Positions 32,733-44,433 of a DNA stretch of 64,000 nucleotides are shown in pieces. A program made the position numbers and the translations under genes. A model generated the notes under the pieces. That model had not been told where the DNA came from. It worked only from the letters and a program-made list of their open reading frames with translations, and searched no databases. Source of the stretch: Malania oleifera (taxonomy: Eukaryota; Streptophyta; Magnoliopsida; Santalales; Ximeniaceae); NCBI RefSeq assembly GCF_029873635.1, contig NC_080423.1, forward strand, positions 100,440,991-100,504,990. Direction: 5' to 3'. Within the stretch, counting starts at the first letter, position 1; each line of letters begins with the position of its first letter.

Positions 32733-35254
32733 TAGTACCGTCCCAATTTTAGTCTAATTTTTTCTTTCTCAATTATAAATAAATAATCACTTGTCATCCA
32801 CAACATTCACAAATGGGCCACGTCAACAATTCTAATATCATTCATATGACCCAACCCGTATTGGGTACCGGGTAAAAAGTTATTCTATTATATAATCTAA
32901 CAGCGGAAGACAGTATATATATATCAGTCAGAATACAATACCCAAAATATCAATATACACACATACACAATATTATCTCATACTAAAAACCAATACAACC
33001 CTAGGGAATCATACCTCCTTAGTCCAAGCTCACATTGTATTTTAGGGTTCCAGCTCCCTACTATCATTGAGCTCTATCACCCGGTCGGTCTCTGTTTCCT
33101 GAAAAATTTAGATAAATTGGGTGAGACACATCTCAGTAAGAAGGAATAAATTATTTACAGTGTGTGACCATCTGAGTTCAATTATAACACGTTTTACTTT
33201 TCAAAACAACATTTCATCTGAGAAAATACACTGATATTCATATTCTCATAATCATATAGATATACAACACAAGCGTTTATAAGTTTTAAAATCATTTTTT
33301 AAATTGAATAATTTCAACACATAATTATCCGCGAAATTCCTGAGAATAGGGAAGATTACCCGTTCATACAGGTAGCTTCCCTCTGCCCTAATACGTTATG
33401 CAGTTAAGTATGACCACATATGATACTTATCAGGGTACTCACCTTACTCAGTAATCTCTCAGGTGGAGAGTTTCACTTCACCTAAGTTATTTATGTCATT
33501 AACTCACACAGTTCATTTCTCATATTTAACATTCTTTATTTCTCAATTTCCATTATTTCTTTCATTTCTCATTTTAGCCAATTTTATCATTCTTTCACTT
33601 TCTATTTCCAATTTTTACTTTTCGGTTCATGAGTATCCTTAGTATCAAACACCAACATTGTGTTTGTAACTGATGGCCACCCTGAAGATCTTTCTATCCA
33701 CGCTATACTTCCCCCCATGGTTAAGGTTGTGCGGCCCGAAAGTTGGATCTAACCGTGGTTGGACGATCCGGTTAGATCAAATATCATATCATATATCGCG
33801 TCTGTAGTACGTCTGACTAGCCTATAACCTCGATCCGGACTTAGGGGGCTCAACAACCCTACAAAATGACAGTTGACCGTCACGCCACACGCTCCAAGAG
33901 TCCGTGTGGTTGCATTAACACCACTAGCAACGATATTGTGTTCAATATCATAACCATCCAACAGAGTTTACTACCACATATCCGCAATCATTATGCGGTA
34001 TTGACATTTCATCAATCATATTCTAGTATATCACAAGTCAGTTCAATATAAATATTCTCATAGTTTTTTGTGTACATTTCATCATCTCGTAATAACATAT
34101 ATCATATTTCACGTATTTTTCACTTTTTTCCAAAATACTCAGATCAATCATTTGTACAAACTCATTTCTCTTGTAAATAATTTTTCACTCACAAATAAAT
34201 ACCACATTTCATTATTTTTCAATATCAGAAATTCACAAAATCTCATCTTTCAGGAAAAACATTTCTACTCACATATAAATATCATATTTCATTATTTTTT
34301 ACTAATCACATCAATAATTCTCATTTCAACATTTTCTCAGAAATTACTCATCGTTATATTTCACACTCCAAAATATCACAATTTAAAATCACTCAAATGC
34401 CACACAATTTATCTGATATTTATATCCCAATAATTTTCAGACAAAATACCATAAGCACATTTCCACATATTAATTTCAACAGTAATCATAAAAATACTGT
34501 TATAATTTATTTCCCTTACCTGACTTACTAAGAGTCTCGTTAGGACCCAAATTCTAAGCCCTTAGCGCCCGAAACTACTCCTGCAATTTACATTTTTCCC
34601 AAATTACTTAATATATTTCTCCAAAATAATACCTATCCAACTTTTCCTAAGCTCTATATACCCCAAATTATCATTTAAATTATTATTTAACACCCTCACA
34701 TAATTTTCTGAATTTTGCCTGCGGGTCCCAAAATTACGCCCGCGGTGCTCACCCGATTTCTAAATTCTAGAAATCCTACTTCAATCTCAGATGCTCAATA
34801 TTTTAGCATTTCTAAATTAATACTAATTAATTAAAAATAAGCCCCTTAATAACTCCGTATCCCAAATTTGGGGTTTTACCCACAACGATCTTACGAAAAT
34901 TTCGTCCCTCTAGACTTGTAGAGAATCATCCCTAGGTTCTCGTGGTGATATCCGTTTGTTGATTGAGCTTATAATTTGTAAGAAATTAAAGAAAAATGGA
35001 AAATTGACTTACCACAGGAGATACGTTTATGCCGCTCCTACCGCAGATCCGCTCTGGTAGAAATGACGACAGTGGAGAATAGAGTCCAACGGTATCTTCC
35101 GATTTTCGATCGGGCGAAAATTCGCCATGAAATCGAGGAGAGAGGGAGAGAGAATGAGAGAAGAGAGAGAGAGTTCTTACACACAGGAAAAGAAGAAGAA
35201 GAAGAAGAAGGAAAGAAAGAAATGAAACATCCTGAAGCTTCTCAGCTCAGGATG

Positions 35255-35288
<34 letters not shown>

Positions 35289-35449
35289 TATTTAATTAAT
35301 ATTAATAATAATATATTTTATTAATAAAATAAAAATAAATTTTAATTAATTTTTTAAATCCAATTAATTAATTAATTAATATTATTATTATTATTATTTT
35401 TTTTTTGAGAATCATTCCACTAATCTTCTATATCCCTTTTTGAGATTAT

Positions 35450-35453
<4 letters not shown>
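32733..35453 (-). mobile_element. Solo LTR of the 47-56 kb gypsy family, minus orientation
   Basis: This is an inverted, diverged copy of the LTR at 46,956-49,672. The left part (acccaacccgtattgggtac, gataatctaacagcgg-like) matches the LTR 3' end; the right end (atcattccactaatcttcta, tatccctttttgagattatt) matches the LTR 5' end. No gag-pol follows on either side. The TG/CA termini have mutated and no clean target duplication was found, so ends are good to a few bases. It carries the hairpin at 33,746-33,778 and AAT repeats at 35,257-35,288. Open frames inside (33,749-34,433; 35,063-35,299) are LTR sequence, not genes. Confidence 0.85.

Positions 35454-35456
<3 letters not shown>

Positions 35457-35484
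<28 letters not shown>
35457..35484. repeat. (AT)n microsatellite
   Basis: A run of AT units between the solo LTR and the copia LTR. Confidence 0.95.
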
Positions 35485-35488
<4 letters not shown>

Positions 35489-35554
35489 TAATTTTCTAAT
35501 TTTTGGCTTTTATGCACTTTAGGATGGGTTACCTCTAACCTTCTTGTTGGTTCT

Positions 35555-35735
35555 TGTTGAGGAACATGCTGAGGATCCACTGTCTTAATTCTAAGAGCAT
35601 ATTCTGTATATACTTTTCATTTATTTATTCTTAAATTAATATGTAATTGGCATATAATTATTACCCACAATTCTTAATTCAATATAAATAGACCATACTC
35701 ACCACTTTACAAGTATGGTGATTTTCAAACCTTCA
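35555..35735 (+). repeat. 5' LTR of a Ty1/copia element
   Basis: A short LTR of about 181 bp beginning tgttgaggaacatgctgagg and ending caaaccttca (TG...CA). It contains a TATA-like tataaataga, and is followed two bases later by a primer-binding site. A gag-pol of copia type starts about 1 kb downstream. No matching 3' LTR was found because the element is cut at about 40,219. Confidence 0.75.
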
Positions 35736-35737
35736 TA

Positions 35738-35750
35738 TGGTATTAGAGCC
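35738..35750 (+). other. Copia primer-binding site (initiator Met-tRNA type)
   Basis: tggtattagagcc differs by one base from the usual TGGTATCAGAGCC, which pairs with the 3' end of initiator tRNA-Met. It lies directly after the LTR. Confidence 0.85.
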
Positions 35751-36058
35751 TACACGGTCTACTCTAATTTCTTAGGCGCCGCAACTCCACGTGTCTCCTA
35801 ACCCTAATCTCTTTCTCCTCTACACTCCTAGCACTGCACGACCTCCACCAATATCCCGTGCACGTGCCCACCTGCCATCCATCTCCTTCTCCGTCTCTCT
35901 CTCTCAAGCAATCCCAAAGTAAATCCCTAACCCCCAAATCCCTAATCGGCTGACCACCATCCCCCACCTTTTATCCTGTGTGCCGTCAATTTTTCAGCGC
36001 AATTCCCCGATCTACAACCCATGAGCGACTCTTCACAATATGGGACCCTAAACGAATA

Positions 36059-36285
36059 ATTTAATTAGGAATTCTTAATATTTTGTTTAATTTTATTTTT
36101 ATTTAAAATTAATTTCACCAAACACAATGATTTAATTAGGAGTCATTAATATTTTATTTAATTTTTTTTATTTAAAATTAATTTTACAAAACAAAATTCC
36201 ATAAATAATATTAATATTATTATATTAAAAAAAAAAAAATTTGGGCCTAGGCAAGCACTGCCTAAATGTTGTGCCGGCCCTTGCT
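36059..36285 (+). repeat. Imperfect 70-bp tandem duplication and following GGCC-rich element end
   Basis: Two copies of tttaattagga...taatattttgtttaat...tttaaaattaatttcac lie at 36,059-36,130 and 36,130-36,195. They are followed by an A-run and tttgggcctaggcaagcact, then gtgccggccctt. The latter resembles the GGGCC-rich ends of a small dispersed plant element inserted in the copia leader. The second point is inference. Confidence 0.5.
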
Positions 36286-36761
36286 GCAACCTGAACTTCT
36301 GTTTCGTGTTACAATCCCATTCACGAACGCGAGCCGCTGCCCTTCCTTGAACTGCCGCCCTACCGTCGCGGTGTCACCCAAATCCTAGCAACCGATCCTC
36401 TGTTCCTTGTTATCTTCGTTGTACGCCCCCCGAGCAGAACCCATTGTTTCCGAGTCCAATACAGAGTCGCCCACTCGTGACAGCAGACTACTATCCAATC
36501 TCTGCTGTTTCTGTTCGCTCCCATCCCCGGCGGCGATGACCCTGTACCCTGAATTATCGCACATCCTCCGAACTTTACCACTTTCTCTCTCACTCCTGAC
36601 GGTTCTTTCTGCAGCCATAATGAATTCTTAACCCACAACAAACACCAACACTGCTGTCATCGACCACCACTTTCTCTCAACCATTCCCAGTTCTGAGAGA
36701 ATTTAAACCAACCACTAGTTGCTTTCTTTCTCGTCTTGATTGCGCTTACATCACCCCACCC

Positions 36762-39700
36762 ATGGCTGCCGGCAATTCCACCAATATTCTTTATTTCAAT
36801 GCCCTCATCCACATGGCCACAATCAAACTCTCCTCATCCAACTATCTCCAATGGAAAAGTCAATTGCTTCCTCTATTAGAGAGCCAAGAACTGATTGGCC
36901 ATGCGGATAGCACTCTTGAGCCCCCACCCACTCTGCAGATTCTCAGACACCAAACATCAAACATGTGATATGGAAAAATACAGATAAACATCTCCTTAAC
37001 CTTTTCTTGTCCTCCCTCATTGAGGAGGCCATAGCTAAAGTCGTGGGTCTTTCCACTTCACGCGAGGTCTGGGATACCTTAGAGAGCACCTTCAGCCATC
37101 GTTCGAAAGCTTGTGAAATCCGTATTAAGGATGATTTGCAACTGATGAAACGCGACACCAGGTCCATTTTAGAGTACGCCTGAGTCTTCAAGGCCCTTTG
37201 TGCTCAACTTCATGCAATCAGTCGACCTGTTAATGACATTGACAAAATACACTAGTTCCTCTGAGGTCTTGGCTCGGAATTCTCGAGTTTTTCCATGGCA
37301 CAAATGACTCTCACCCAATTACCCTGTTTTGCTGACTTGGTACCCAAAGTCGAGGCCTTTGAGCTCTTTCAAAAATCATTGGAACGTACTGCCCCGCCCA
37401 CTACAATGTTCACTGCTACATATCGCCAACCTTTGAAGATGAACCATAGGTCCAATTTCTCCCGAAATCAGCAAGGTTGCACTAGTGGCTATGGATGTGG
37501 ATAGGGGCACTTCTCCTCTAGGCGCCATTCCCAGCATTGCCAAATAAGCCTCATGGATGGTCACTATGCGGATCGATGTAGCAAACAGTATAATCGCCAT
37601 GGTCATGCTTCTGAAGCTCATCTTGCCAAAGTCCTCACCTCATTATGTTCCATCTTCAGATACGAGGCTTCTGATTGGTACTTAAATACAGGAGCTTCAA
37701 CCCGCAAGATTCCAGCTCAATCCAAATTGGATCAGTTTACTTTTTATATGGGTAAGGATCGCGTTATTGTCAGGAATGGTGTGTCACTACCCATCACCCA
37801 CACTGGTAAAATTTCCCCTTCCCCTAATTTTCACCTGTTAGATGTTCTGATTGTTCCTCACCTCACTAAAACTCTGTTGTCCATTAGTAAATTAATGGAT
37901 GATTTCCCATTTTCTATTACATTTAATAATGACTTTTTTACTATTTCAGAATCATGAAATGGGAAGGGTTGTGACAATCGGTAAACGAGATGGCGACTTA
38001 TATGTGCTAGAACGCGTAACTTTCGCTTTTATTTTTGTTCATCAAAATAAATCTCTACATGCTTCGTATGATTTATGACATGCTTGCCTTGGACATGTGA
38101 ATTATTCTATTATCTCTCTTTTGAATAAAAAAAAGGATAGCTTTATCTTACATCTTTATTGCCATCTCCTTTATTATGTAGTACATGTCAAATTGCGAAG
38201 AATCACCAATTGCCTTATACTCGTAATGAACATCATCCAAAGTGTTAGATCTCATTCATTGTGATATGTGGGGTCCTTCTCTTGTAAAGTCAAACTTGGG
38301 TTTTGCATACCATGTTTTATTTGTTGATGATTTTTCCCGTTTCACTTGGCTTTATCCATTGAAATTAAAATTTGACTTCTATGATATTTTTCTTCAATTT
38401 CAAAAATTTGAGTAAAATCAACATTCTACCTATATAAAAATATTTCAAAGTGATGATGGTGCAGAATTCACTAGCAATTGCTTTAAAGCACAACTTCGTG
38501 CATTTGGCATTCATCATCAACTCTTTTGTCCATATACAACCGCCTAAAATGGTCGCGTCGAAAGGAAACACCTTTATGTGATTGAGACAAATCTGACTCT
38601 CCTTTTTCCATTCTCACACTCCTACTCACTTCTAGGTTGACGCTTTTAGCACCACGACTTAAATCATCAACCGTTTGCCCACACCACTTCTCGGAGGTAA
38701 GTCCCCTTTTAAGCTTCTGTATGGTTCCTCTCCTAATTATGCAAACTTTTATCCCTTTGGTTGTCGTGTCTATCCTTACATGATTACATGATCAAAAAAT
38801 TTTCCTCCCGTAGTATTCCTTGCATTTTTGTGGCTTATAGTTCATCTTACAAAGGGTTTCGTTGTCTTGACCCCACCACCTCTAGACTTTATATCACCCG
38901 ACATGCCCAATTTGATGAGAACCACTTCCCCTTCCAACATACTTCCTAGGCCCAACCAATGTCCTTCCTCCACATCTCCAAATTTCTAGAACCCTGTCTT
39001 CCACATATAGATATACCCCCACTTTCTCCTGCACTACCTTCCCGACACATTCCTCAATTCGGATCCAACCTGTGTATTATTTGCTCTGATCCAGTGGATG
39101 AGTGTTTGCAGGCAGCTAATTCTCATGCAAGTACATCTCTACCACACTCGGTCCTCTGCTCAGCTTCACTTGAGCTTGCCACAGAGTTGCCTATCCTTGC
39201 TTGCACTCCTATTGTAGCTGCCCCATTGGGCTCTCATCCTATGTTCACGTGAGCCAAAGCTTGTATTTTTAAAACTTGCCACTCTGCGCATCTCAGCCTT
39301 GTGAAATCTTCTGGCCTTTTTATGCTCTTCTCGCATCCATTGAGCAAAAAGGATTCAAATCAACTGCTAAGAATCTTGCTTGGCTTGCTGCATGGATGAA
39401 GAAGTTCAAGCCCTACAACATAATCATACCTAGACTTTGGTTCCACGACCCGCCAACACTAACATTGTGGGTTCCAAGTGGGTGTTTCGAGCCAAATACT
39501 TACCTGATGGATTTATCGAGTGTCTTAAAGCCCATCTTGTTGCCAAAGGTTGCACACAGGTACCTAGTATTGACTACACTGACACCTTTAGTCCCGTAAT
39601 CAAGGCCACCACTATTTGTGTTGTTCTTTCTCTTGCTGTGACAAACAAATGACCTATTTGCCAACTTGATGTTAAAAATGCATTCCTGAATGGCCTTTTC

Positions 39701-40219
39701 ACTGAACATGTTTATATGGAACAACCCCTTGGGTATATCGACCCTCGCTTCCCCAATCATGTTTGTTAGTTAAAGAAAGTTCTCTATGGCCTAAAGCAAG
39801 CCCCTTGCCTAGTTTCAGCGTTTCAGCTCCTTTCTCCTTCACCTTGGTTTTTACTGCAGTCTTGTCGACACATCACTCTTTGTTTTTCATAAGCAGTCTA
39901 ACATAATATATTTGCTTCTCTATGTTGATGACATCATTATTACAGGCAACAACTCCAAGCTTCTCGACAATTTTACTTGAAAGCTCAATTCTGAGTTTGC
40001 TACCAAGGATTTGGGTTTTCTCAGTTACTTCCTTGGTCTTGAAGTTACCTCCACCACTAATTGTCTTCTTATTAGTTAGCTAAAATATGCACGAGACATT
40101 CTCACACGTGCTCAATTACTTGACAACAAACCAGTTCACACCCCAATGATTGTTTCCCAACACTTGTTCACTGATGGTCCTTTGTTTTCAGATCCCACAC
40201 TTTACAGATCTCTCATTGG
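36762..40219 (+). pseudogene. Defective Ty1/copia gag-pol
   Basis: In copia order: gag from 36,762 (IKLSSSNYLQWKSQLLPLL, then VWDTLESTFSHRSKACEIRI, with a decayed zinc knuckle GHYADRC); protease at about 37,670 (DWYLNTGAS, where the catalytic Asp of the usual DTGA is Asn); integrase at 38,240-38,600 (DMWGPSLVKS, FVDDFSRFTW, QSDDGAEFTS, NGRVERKH across stops); reverse transcriptase at 39,440-40,219 ([44 protein letters not shown]). At least a dozen stops and several frameshifts. It is cut off in the post-RT region at about 40,219 (LFSDPTLYRSLIG), where minus-strand gypsy sequence begins. Confidence 0.9.
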
Positions 40220-40985
40220 TATTCTTCCTCTGCTCTGATGTTTCTGAATCTCTCTGCAGGCTCAAATCCTCTACGGTGGCTTTATCCATCAGCTCTGAGA
40301 AGTCATGTATCTGCAAAACTGTCACATGCTCATGGATCCTCTGGTTCAAATCTCTTTCAAACCTTCTCTCCTTTTGATATTCATCTAGGACCATGAAAGG
40401 GGCGAAGCGAGAAAGCTCCACGAACCTAGCAGCATACTGCTGTATTGTGAGGTGCCCCTGAGTCAGGTTGAAAAATTTATCCACCTTCACATCCTTGGTG
40501 GTGGCAGGGAAGTACCTGTCGTAAAAGACCTGCTTGAAATGCCTTTATGACATAATATTAGGTACTGCTTGTTGCTCTTCCAGTAGTTTCACTGCTTGCC
40601 ACCATCGCTCGACCTCTCCTGTCAGCTTGAAGGTGGCGAAGAGAAACTTCTGTTCCTTAGTACAATTCAACACTATTAGTATCTTCTCCATCTCCTCCAC
40701 CCATGTCTCAGCTATGATTGGGTCATTGCTACCCGCAAAAGCAGAGGGTTTCAAGTGGGTGAATTGATTGATCAAACAACCCTAGTTTATAGGTGGGTAG
40801 CTTGATCCCTCGGGGTCCCACCTCGTCTCTTCCTTGACTTGACGAGCTATACCTCGCAACAGTTTGGAGGTTTCAATCTCATCTCCCTTGGAAGCCCCTA
40901 ACTCATTCTCTTCCCCAACATCCACACCTTCACCTTTGGGATCCTTCTTGAAGATAGGACAGAGGCAAGTTTAAAATCTCCACAT
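40219..40985 (-). pseudogene. Ty3/gypsy gag, truncated
   Basis: Minus-strand pieces read AFAGSNDPIIAETWVEEMEK, KFLFATFKLTGEVERWWQAV, then after a frameshift FFNLTQGHLTIQQYAARFVE and LSRFAPFMVLDEYQKERRFE. This is the retrotransposon gag domain of plant Tekay-like gypsy elements, related to the gag at 50,060-50,744. The C-terminal end stops at about 40,219 against copia sequence, so zinc knuckle and pol are missing. Confidence 0.85.
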
Positions 40986-41411
40986 CTTAACATAACTGAC
41001 ACAATTATAAAATAAGGAATCAGATTAATATTCAAATCCTTAATTAAACATCCAACACCCAATTAACCACAATTCATCAAATTACAATACTTAAATTATC
41101 AGAATTCCCTTTCAGAGGTTTATCCCCATAAATCAACTATCCTTACATTTAGGTTCTACTTCCAAGTTTTTATCTCTCTGCATGGAAACATCACTGTCGA
41201 TGGATTTACCGTGGTTTTTTGAAACTGTCGACTGATTCAGAAAATCAAAAAAGTCCATCAAGAAATTTCTACCTCCAAGCTACGAAACAAAACTCAAATT
41301 CCTATCAAATTCCTATCAATACCATAACCCATCCATTTCTACCCTCGTCCTAACTCGAACCTATACTTTGGTATTAATCCATCCTATAGTTTGTAGAATC
41401 TATAACCTAAA

Positions 41412-41423
41412 GCTCTGATACTA
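41412..41423 (-). other. Gypsy primer-binding site (initiator Met-tRNA type)
   Basis: On the minus strand tagtatcagagc lies about 8 nt after the LTR end, matching TGGTATCAGAGC but for one base. It shows that the LTR to its right is the 5' LTR of a minus-strand element. Confidence 0.8.
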
Positions 41424-41431
41424 GTTTTTCA

Positions 41432-43317
41432 TGCCACGAACTCGCCAGGTGGGGCCTTGGGTGTAATGAGACAATTCACACGCGTCTCTGATACCATTCA
41501 CACAGCGGAAATAATTAAAAATTTTCCAATAAAATAACCGAGTACTATATATATGAAACCCAAAAAGGAGTATCCATTCACATATATTATATAACCACTT
41601 AATATTACCAAAATTCTAAACCCTGCCCCAAGAGCTTTCTTATCTTGATCACCTGAAGGACCTGAAAAAGATAATAATACGGCGTGGTGAGACACCTCTT
41701 AGTATGGAAGAAGTAAACTATAACAGTGTGTGGCAAAAGGGTTTTTAGTAGATACAAAATATATTTATTAATTAATCAATAACAATTGGCAAGGCAAATA
41801 TAGATAGTAGTCATACAAGCATAACCAATACTTATAGCGAAAGTTCCCGATAATTGGGGAGTTTACACGTCCATACACGTAATGCCCCTTTGCTCTGATA
41901 TCGTTTGTAACCTTCTGTGGCTACAACTGATACCGATCAGGGCACTCACCTTACTCGGCAAGCCCTTGGGCGGAGAGTTTTACTTTGCCATAAATATTCA
42001 TGCAATTTACTTCACACACATACAATATTAATCATTCCATAGAGATTCATGTATACACATAAACACAACACATCCACGCAGGATACCACACACTTCATTC
42101 ACACCCACATAGGGTCCATATCCACATAGGATTCACAACCACACATACTACACAAGTTTCACAACCACACGGGTTACCATTCTGCATACACAACCCTGTT
42201 CACAATAAATCAGTAAAATGAACTCCTCATTTCACTGTCGAAGTTTTAACCCCCTTATATAGATGATCATATAACGACCTCCTCAAATCACTGCCAACAT
42301 TACATCATAATTTATATCAGGTACGATATAACAACCTTCTCATACCACTGTCAAAGCTATATCGTAATTTACATGAACCACATTACACATCAAATGCATT
42401 TACAACATTATTCACCACGAGACAATATTTACAACTAGACATAATCCACAACCAAACAGTATTCTCAATCCAGTAGTATCCACACACAAGCAGTATTCAC
42501 AACTGAATAGTATTCATAACCATTTAATTATAAAGGATTATTCTCATGCCACACGGTTTTTCCCAAGTATAAATTATATTCAAAACCATCATTTTTTTTT
42601 TAAATGCCTAAACCGTTCCAAAATCATACTTATATATATAAATTTATATACTCGAATTTAACTGGTTCAAAATTAATAAAAGTTGTTATAACTTATTCCC
42701 CTTACTTGTTTCTCGAAATTCTACCTAAATCGAAAGGAAAACGGAATCCTGTAATCCACAAATCCTAACTTAATCAGTTCAACCCCCAAATGACTAATAT
42801 TCTAGCATTACCAAGTCTAAACAGTCAAATGGCTAATAAATCTTAAAAATAACACCTTTACCCTAATTTTGGGATGATGCCCAATAACTCCAAATCAAGA
42901 TTCTGCTCTGATTAACGTGAAGAGAATCTCCCCAAGAACCTCGTGGTGGTTTCTGATCGTCGAATCAGGTTAGATCCAGGTTAGAATCGAAGAGAGGAGG
43001 TAGGAAGGCGGAAGCCCTAGAGAGAAAGTGAGGGAGAAGAATTTTCGTGGAAGAAAATGATCCAAGGCCTATTTATAGGTTGAAGTTCGTTGACGAGTCT
43101 AACAGGTTCGTCGATGAACCAAAGAAGGACATTCGTCGATGAGAACATCGGGTTTGTCAACGAATCATAAAAAACTTGAATTTTCCCTGCTCTCAGGATC
43201 TTCTCGTCGACGAGCACAAGGCGCTCGTTGACAAGGCCTTGCTGTGCTGCCCTAAAATTTTTCTTCCTTTTCTTTTTATTTATTTTTCCTTTTATTTTCT
43301 AGGTTCGGATTATTACA
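41432..43317 (-). repeat. 5' LTR of truncated minus-strand gypsy element
   Basis: A TG...CA bounded LTR of 1,886 bp (left tgccacgaactcgcc, right ggattattaca). It shares short conserved modules with the other gypsy LTRs (ctcaccttactcggcaag near 41,945; gtgagacacctcttagta near 41,687) but is otherwise a different subfamily. It contains loosely repeated cacaaccacac and cagtattcacaac words (42,000-42,540) and six TCGTCGACGA-like palindromes (43,086-43,236). The internal part to its left holds PBS, leader and gag; the rest of the element is lost. Confidence 0.82.
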
Positions 43318-43996
43318 ATCATGTAAACATTTAATATAATTCCCATCATTATCCAATAGCCCCCCTCCACCCCTCCCCCTAAAAAAAGATCAAGATGTTC
43401 ATTTTTTGTCTAATTATATGGGGGATAATTGCATCTTTTTACATAGTTCTCTTGACAAAAGTTTTAAAAACTGTATGAAGATTTTATAATCATAATAAAA
43501 TCACAAAATCGTTCGTTTTCCTTTTTTCTCACTAAATCATAGGGAGAATCTTTATAATTTTTCTTATTTCATATTCATAGTTAGCAAGGGGCATCCTCGA
43601 TCAGGACGACCAACTTACAATTACAAAGTGTCATCTATATGGTATGCCAACTCACATAGCTCCAAATATACTTGAGTAATTGCTTATTAGTTAATTTATT
43701 ACGAGTCCCTTAACAAATAAATAGGTTTTGGCATTATCCAAGATATCTTATTGTATGATTAGTGAATTACAAATCTTAGATAAAATAACTCTCCTTAATT
43801 AATTTTCTATTAAAAAGACAAATAAAAAAAGTGGACTCATGTGGTTTTCCTCAATTATAACAGCATAGTTTGTGTTTCTTAAATTTCTTGGGGACAATTT
43901 TAACATCAACGTTGCATATTTTCATATTTTAAAAATTAGAAATATAATTTAAATTTATTAATTTTCCCATGAAAGCAAGGAAGCCCTGATGAAGTG

Positions 43997-44035
<39 letters not shown>

Positions 44036-44267
44036 TATGGGTTATTTGGGTCAGGCTTCGGTCCAAAGATGTTGGGCAAGTTGGGTTGCTTAAATGAGAA
44101 AGTCATAGCTTGATTAAATAATTTAGAATTAAGTTAATAAACTCACAATTTGTTTCCCTAATTAGAGGTCCCCATTGGGTTGCAATCCATTTCTCATTTC
44201 ATAGGATTTTTTTTGCAATATGAAAGCTTAAAATTTTAGTAACTGGAATGTTTCTTATGGATACAGA

Positions 44268-44433
44268 TGTTGAGAATTTCACTTGTAAGTTTGTCCCATA
44301 TTGAAAAAAATGAGTGGATGATGGGTGCTTATATACATGATTAGACCCAAGACCCAATAGACTTAAGAGTTTGGATCAAGTTGGCGTTCATTCATTGTAT
44401 CAAACCCATCTATGGACTCCTCGGGTGCTTACA
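44268..44433 (+). repeat. Possible short solo LTR
   Basis: Begins tgttgagaatttcacttgta and ends ctcgggtgcttaca, with tttgtcccatattgaaaaa, tgcttatatacatga and ggactcctcgggtgctt in the order seen in a common plant short-LTR retroelement. No PBS or coding region lies next to it and no target duplication was found. Confidence 0.35.

Noticed and set aside
36360..36641. Overlapping frames on both strands (93 and 74 residues) before the copia gag.
   Set aside because: They lie in the copia leader between PBS and gag and show no conserved content.
42000..42540. Possible minisatellite or CRISPR-like array of cacaaccacac and cagtattcacaac words.
   Set aside because: Units are irregular in length and sequence and lie inside an LTR; no constant repeat-spacer period.
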